In this document: positions 60,126 to 64,000 of the stretch, piece by piece
Numbering within the stretch: position 1 is the stretch's first letter
Layout of the letters: each line of letters begins with the position of its first letter
NCBI RefSeq assembly: GCF_000378825.1
Contig: NZ_KB900388.1
Span: 4,943,265-5,007,264 of the forward strand
From: Salinispora vitiensis
Lineage (GTDB): Bacteria; Actinomycetota; Actinomycetes; Mycobacteriales; Micromonosporaceae
Reading direction: 5' to 3'
DNA length: 64,000 nucleotides
The notes under the pieces: model-generated
Told to the model about the DNA's origin: nothing
Databases searched by the model: none
The model's input: the letters and a program-made list of their open reading frames with translations, nothing else
Program-made: the position numbers and the translations under genes

Positions 60126-63100
60126 TCACCGCAGCCCGTAGGCGCGGATGAGTTCTTGCCGGATGGCGAAGCCGGCGTCGGTTTCGGCGGCGGCGCGTAC
60201 GGAAATGAAGCCGTCGGGTTGTTCCGGCAGTTTCAGGGTTGCGGTGTGGCGGTCGTTGTCGCCCTGTTTGAGGGTGATGGGTTGCCAGGTGGTGCCGTCG
60301 TCGTAGGAGACCTCAAGCTCCACCGAGGTGATGGTGCCGGCACCGGTAGTACCGGGTCGTGGTCCGGCGGTGATGCTGATTTCTTGGTGGCTGCCGGCCT
60401 CGACGTCGCCCCGCAGGTCGGTTTCCAGCTCGTAGTCGAGTTGGAGCAGCGGGATGGGGACCGGGTCGGCTGGGGGAGCCGAGTTGGTGCTGGAGATGAA
60501 GTCCCACTCGGTGTGGGTACGGGTCGACAGCCGCCACTCGTCGGCCGGGCGGGACGCGTCCAGCACCAGCCGGTAGGGCAGCGTGCCGGCCGGCACCTTC
60601 CTCAACCCCAGCGAAGCGTGCCGGGTGTTCTCGAACAGGAGGTTGTCGCCCTGGTAGAGCTTCAGGTGCGTCGGCACCACGCGGTACGGGTAGAAACCAC
60701 CGTGTTCAAGCACGGAGCCCGACGGGCTCCACGTCTGCACCTCGACGCTCATGGTGTCGCCGGCTCGATTGTTCTGCGCACTGCCGTCGGTCCGGCCAAA
60801 GGCTGGCCGGACAGCGGGTGCGAACCAGTCCACCGTGGTGGTTGACCCCAACTCGTACGAGTTGCGGTGGGAGGCGTCGGTCCAGAAGCGTTGCTGATGG
60901 GTTTCGCGCCACTCGATTCCCGGGGTGACCCATTCGGTGCGGGTGCCGGGGTACCACTCCGGCTCGGGGCTCCCATAGGAGATGGCGAAGGTCAGGTCGT
61001 TGCGGTAGCCGTAACCTTCGGTCTCCTGAACGGCGTGGTATCGGGCATCGATGCGGGCGAGGTCGCTGTGCCTCGGGTGGTAGGTGAGCGGCTGGTCCGG
61101 CACCTGGTCCCGCCAGACCTGGACCAGGTCGTAGATGGTGTCGGGGTACTGCTCCTGGCTAACCTTCAGCGGCGGCACGCCGTGTTCGGCCAATTTGATC
61201 AGGATGTTTCCGATGTCACGGTGGATGCTGGCAACGGGAATGGGTGCTTTAACAGGAATGGGTGATTCGCCGACCCACTCGTAGAGGATTCCCGGGTTGT
61301 CGTTGACGATCAGGAGGAGTGCGACTCCGGCGGCTACCGCGGCAGCGGCCTGGTCGGCCGGGCTGATGTCGTCGCTGCGTTTGATGACGGCGATTTTGCC
61401 TTCGGCGTCGAGGTCGGTGTAGTCCTCGGGGGTGCCGGTGCCGGCGTAGACGGGGCGGAGCCACTGATTGCCGGTGGTGATCGTGCTGCCGGGTTGGACG
61501 ACGGCGTCGATGGGGAGCAGGCCGAGGGCGCGCAGGCTCAGGACCGGCTCACCCTTGCGCCAGCGGGCCCCCAGGTCGAATGAGCTTTCGCTGCCCTTCT
61601 CAGTTGGCAGGACGTACAGGTCGTCGTACCGAGGCGGAACCTCGTAGCCATAGTGGAAGGGTTTGTAGTCGGGGTGCTCAAGGGTGAAGCTGAGTTGGCG
61701 CTGCCGGTCTTCCGTGGCATGCGGGGTCTGGGTGTCGAGTAGCTGGGCCTGGCTCGCGTCCAGTATCACCTCGGCCGGCTTGTCGAGGACGGTCTCGGGG
61801 GCGACCAGCAGGGCGAGGCCCAACGAGTCACTCCGCTCTCCGGCGACCTCCAGCTCGGCGTAAATAGTGTAGAAACCCGGCGGAAGCCGTAGCGTCCGCT
61901 CGCCATCCACGTCGGTGTATCCAGGGAATGGATAATCTGTCGTCTTTACGAAAACGGTAGCGCTGGTGGGTTCGCCGTTGTGGTCGCGGAGTTTGATGGT
62001 GAGGTCGTAGCGTTCGTCTTCTTTGATGAGGCCGAGGCTGGTGCGGGTGATGGTTTCACCGGTGCTGGGGTTGGTGCCGATGAGGTAGCCGGTGTGTTCG
62101 CCGACATCGGCTGCCGTTGGGTCGCCGGTTACCGGGACGTCTATTTGGCCTTCGGCGGGGACGGTGACGGTGGGGGTGTCGGTGGTGAATGCCTCGTTGC
62201 CGGTGGTGGTGAGGTTGAGGGTGACGGGTGTGGTGCTGGTGTTGGTGAGGGTGACCGACTTGGTGACGGGGGTGTCGGTGGGTTGGTGTGGCCAGTCGAA
62301 GTAGCCGAAGTAGACGGAGCCGGTGGCTCGTACGGTGGTGTTGACTGCGGCGGCGATGTCGAGGCGGCCGGTGCCGACCTGGTATGCGCTGTAGGTGTCG
62401 GCTAGGCCCTCGGTGCTGCTCGTGAGGGCGGTTTTGAGTTGTTGGCCGGTCCAGTTGGGGTGTTGTTGGGCGAGGATGGCGGCGGCTCCGGCGACGTGTG
62501 GGGTGGCCATGGAGGTGCCGTCGAGGCTGTGGTACATGCCGTCGCCAGTGCTGTGTTGGGAGCGGGCGGCGTTGATGGCGACGCCCGGGGCGGTGAGGTC
62601 GGGCTTGAGTGCGCCGGTGCGGGCGAGGGGTCCGACGCTGGAGAAGCCGGCGAGTTGGTCCTGTTTGTCGACGGCGCCGACAGTGAGGGCACTTTCGGCG
62701 GTGCCAGGCGAGCCGATCAGGCCGGAGTTGTTGCCGGCGGCGACGACGAAGAGGGTGTCGTGCTGCGCGGAGAGGCTTTCCACCGCGAGGGCCATCGGGT
62801 CGAGTCCGTCGGCTTGGCCACCGCCGAGGCTCATGTTGATGATGTCGGCGCCGGATTCGGCAGCCCACTGCATGCCGGCGATGATCCAGGAGTCGTAGCC
62901 GTACCCGTTGTTGTTGAGGACTTTGCCGATGATCAGGTCGGCTGCGGGTGCGACGCCGGTGTTGTCGCCGTTGGAGGCTGCGCCGGTGCCGGCGATGGTG
63001 GAGGCGACGTGGGTGCCGTGTCCGTTGACGTCGGTGGTGTCTTCGTCGGGGACGAAGCTGACGCTGTCTTGGATTTGATCCACGAGGTCGGGGTGGGTGG

Positions 63101-63899
63101 GGTCGATACCGGTGTCGAGGACGGCGACGGTGGTGCCGTCGCCGTCGTAGCCGGCGTCCCAGGCTTCGGGGGCGCCGATTTGGGGGACGCTGTCGGCGAG
63201 GTCGGCGTGGACTTGGCCGTCGAGCCAGATTTTCGCGGCGTTGGTGCTTTCGCGGATCGCGTCGGAACCGGACCCGGAGCCGGAGGTGGTGGCCTTGGTG
63301 GTGAGGGTGGTCCAGAGGGTGCGGGTGTCTTTCTTGTTGGTGGTGAGGGCGTGGCCGTTGATGGCGGGTAGGTCGTGGGTGAGGGTGGCGCCGGCCGGTG
63401 CGGCGGTGGTGCGGGTGCTGGTGTCGGGGTAGGTGGCGATCAGCGGTAGTTCACTGGTGTGGGCGTCGTCGTAGCCCATGTCGATGAGGTCGGTGACGTT
63501 GAACAGTCGCTGGTCGAGTCGGTCGTCGGCGAGCAGTGGTTTGGCTTCGTCGGGTAGGACGTAGAGGTCGTCGCCGTGTTCTCGGATGCTGAAGCCGCCG
63601 GTGGTGTCGTCGGGCTGGTCGACCTCGGCGATGGTTCTGCCGTCGGGGAAGGTGCGGACGGTGACGACGTCGCCGGTGACCAGGGTGACGGTGTGCGCCT
63701 CCGGGGCGACGCCCGGTGTGGCGACCGGGTGCGTGTCGATGTTCGTGCCCGGGTCTGCGGCTGACGAGGGTGAGTCGGCGGTTGCGGCGTTCGGATCGAT
63801 CGTGGTGATTGCGGTTGCGATCATCCCGGCGGCCAGGGCTGCGGCGAGTAGTCGTCGCGGTGATCCGCCAGCAGCGAAAGGGGTTGAAGAATAAGACAT
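60126..63899 (-). CDS. large secreted S8 subtilisin-like protease
   Basis: A 1257-residue exported serine protease. After a signal peptide (LLAAALAAGMIATAITTI, about 17-34) and a propeptide (about 60-230), the S8 domain has D262 (VAVLDTGID), H294 (NGHGTHVAS), oxyanion N390 (VAAGNNSG) and S463 (GTSMATPHVAG). The long C-terminal part (about 530-1257) has a beta-sandwich/Ig-like segment, a PA-like insert (about 850-905; IAVIKRSDDISPADQAAAAV) and further beta-rich repeats. ATG 63899 has GGAGG 8 bases upstream. The ribosome-binding site directly abuts the end of an IS element, so the native promoter may be lost or replaced. The substrate is unknown. Confidence 0.92.
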   Translation of the reverse strand: MSYSSTPFAAGGSPRRLLAAALAAGMIATAITTIDPNAATADSPSSAADPGTNIDTHPVATPGVAPEAHTVTLVTGDVVTVRTFPDGRTIAEVDQPDDTTGGFSIREHGDDLYVLPDEAKPLLADDRLDQRLFNVTDLIDMGYDDAHTSELPLIATYPDTSTRTTAAPAGATLTHDLPAINGHALTTNKKDTRTLWTTLTTKATTSGSGSGSDAIRESTNAAKIWLDGQVHADLADSVPQIGAPEAWDAGYDGDGTTVAVLDTGIDPTHPDLVDQIQDSVSFVPDEDTTDVNGHGTHVASTIAGTGAASNGDNTGVAPAADLIIGKVLNNNGYGYDSWIIAGMQWAAESGADIINMSLGGGQADGLDPMALAVESLSAQHDTLFVVAAGNNSGLIGSPGTAESALTVGAVDKQDQLAGFSSVGPLARTGALKPDLTAPGVAINAARSQHSTGDGMYHSLDGTSMATPHVAGAAAILAQQHPNWTGQQLKTALTSSTEGLADTYSAYQVGTGRLDIAAAVNTTVRATGSVYFGYFDWPHQPTDTPVTKSVTLTNTSTTPVTLNLTTTGNEAFTTDTPTVTVPAEGQIDVPVTGDPTAADVGEHTGYLIGTNPSTGETITRTSLGLIKEDERYDLTIKLRDHNGEPTSATVFVKTTDYPFPGYTDVDGERTLRLPPGFYTIYAELEVAGERSDSLGLALLVAPETVLDKPAEVILDASQAQLLDTQTPHATEDRQRQLSFTLEHPDYKPFHYGYEVPPRYDDLYVLPTEKGSESSFDLGARWRKGEPVLSLRALGLLPIDAVVQPGSTITTGNQWLRPVYAGTGTPEDYTDLDAEGKIAVIKRSDDISPADQAAAAVAAGVALLLIVNDNPGILYEWVGESPIPVKAPIPVASIHRDIGNILIKLAEHGVPPLKVSQEQYPDTIYDLVQVWRDQVPDQPLTYHPRHSDLARIDARYHAVQETEGYGYRNDLTFAISYGSPEPEWYPGTRTEWVTPGIEWRETHQQRFWTDASHRNSYELGSTTTVDWFAPAVRPAFGRTDGSAQNNRAGDTMSVEVQTWSPSGSVLEHGGFYPYRVVPTHLKLYQGDNLLFENTRHASLGLRKVPAGTLPYRLVLDASRPADEWRLSTRTHTEWDFISSTNSAPPADPVPIPLLQLDYELETDLRGDVEAGSHQEISITAGPRPGTTGAGTITSVELEVSYDDGTTWQPITLKQGDNDRHTATLKLPEQPDGFISVRAAAETDAGFAIRQELIRAYGLR

Positions 63900-63913
63900 G
63901 TGCGTACCTCCAC

Positions 63914-64000
63914 TGTCAATCCCCTGGAATCGTGGAGGGCTCCGTTATGCGGCCTGGGCCTTCAGGGCGCGGGTCTCTGATCGTTCGTAGTCGATGGGGG
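63914..64000 (-). mobile_element. right end of an IS3-family element, with transposase C-terminus
   Basis: On the minus strand an open frame enters from the window edge and ends at 63945-63947 with the peptide PIDYERSETRALKAQAA before its stop. PI(D/E)YE near the C-terminus is characteristic of IS3-family OrfB transposases. The DNA after the stop ends in CCCCTGGAATCGTGGAGG (plus-strand 63921-63938), followed on the plus strand side by the CA-type end at 63914-63915 (TG when read inward). The rest of the element lies outside the window, so the family call rests on few residues. The TTGACA at the end (63914-63919, minus strand) points outward to the subtilase. Confidence 0.5.

Overview
High-GC actinobacterial chromosome, most likely a Micromonosporaceae member (Micromonospora or Salinispora type). 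This is an inference from strongly G/C-biased third codon positions, frequent GTG starts, an F420-type luciferase-like oxidoreductase, an XRE/DUF5753-DUF397 pair, gluABCD-type glutamate uptake, a class II (B12) ribonucleotide reductase, and the core gene orders DUF3046-recA-recX-rny, miaA-dapF and lexA/nrdR-nrdJ. No tRNA, rRNA, CRISPR array or biosynthetic gene cluster was seen.

Layout. 1-3990: truncated unknown gene, a folded leader, two DUF21/CBS membrane proteins, and a Spo0M-like protein. 4036-7953: LysE/LeuE-type exporter and MFS exporter, divergent from a secreted glycerophosphodiesterase with a carbohydrate-binding module. 8058-10055: three overlapping small genes divergent from an XRE/DUF5753-DUF397 pair, then a decayed DUF5753 fragment. 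10273-13439: secreted parallel beta-helix protein facing an AlsS-type acetolactate synthase. 13574-19041: two-component system divergent from a DUF2993-MMPL lipid-handling pair. 19097-21134: orphan Phd-type antitoxin with its operator, an MFS transporter and DUF3046. 21172-25287: recA, recX and RNase Y. 25549-29705: gluABCD operon divergent from an unknown gene, each side with a GlnR/MtrA-like box. 29853-37916: F420 oxidoreductase, miaB, DUF349 protein, LigB-like protein, miaA, dapF and an FAD monooxygenase. 38043-42851: malic enzyme, hflX and a membrane-anchored protein with a Gly-rich tail. 42877-47809: lexA divergent from nrdR-nrdJ, with SOS-type and NrdR-type boxes between. 47861-53854: DUF2332, DUF5522, DtxR/IdeR, class A beta-lactamase, a second serine hydrolase with LysR, and a sulfurtransferase. 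54002-58880: acuC deacetylase, GNAT-acyl-CoA-synthetase acetyltransferase, and an RpoD-family sigma factor. 59014-64000: TrmB/LuxR-type regulator, large subtilase, and the end of an IS3-family element.

How the genes work together. Several sets form recognisable circuits. SOS control: LexA, RecA and RecX with matching boxes at recA and lexA. Deoxynucleotide supply: NrdR with NrdJ and two NrdR-type boxes 31 bp apart. tRNA A37 modification: MiaA then MiaB. Nitrogen-linked glutamate uptake: gluABCD. Reversible lysine acetylation: AcuC with the Pat-like enzyme. Most other loci are ordinary housekeeping. The least explained are the 8-10 kb small-gene locus, the folded leader at 536-620, the orphan antitoxin with its GTACGAC-type operator (the same word is clustered at lexA), and the divergent gluA/unknown-gene control region.
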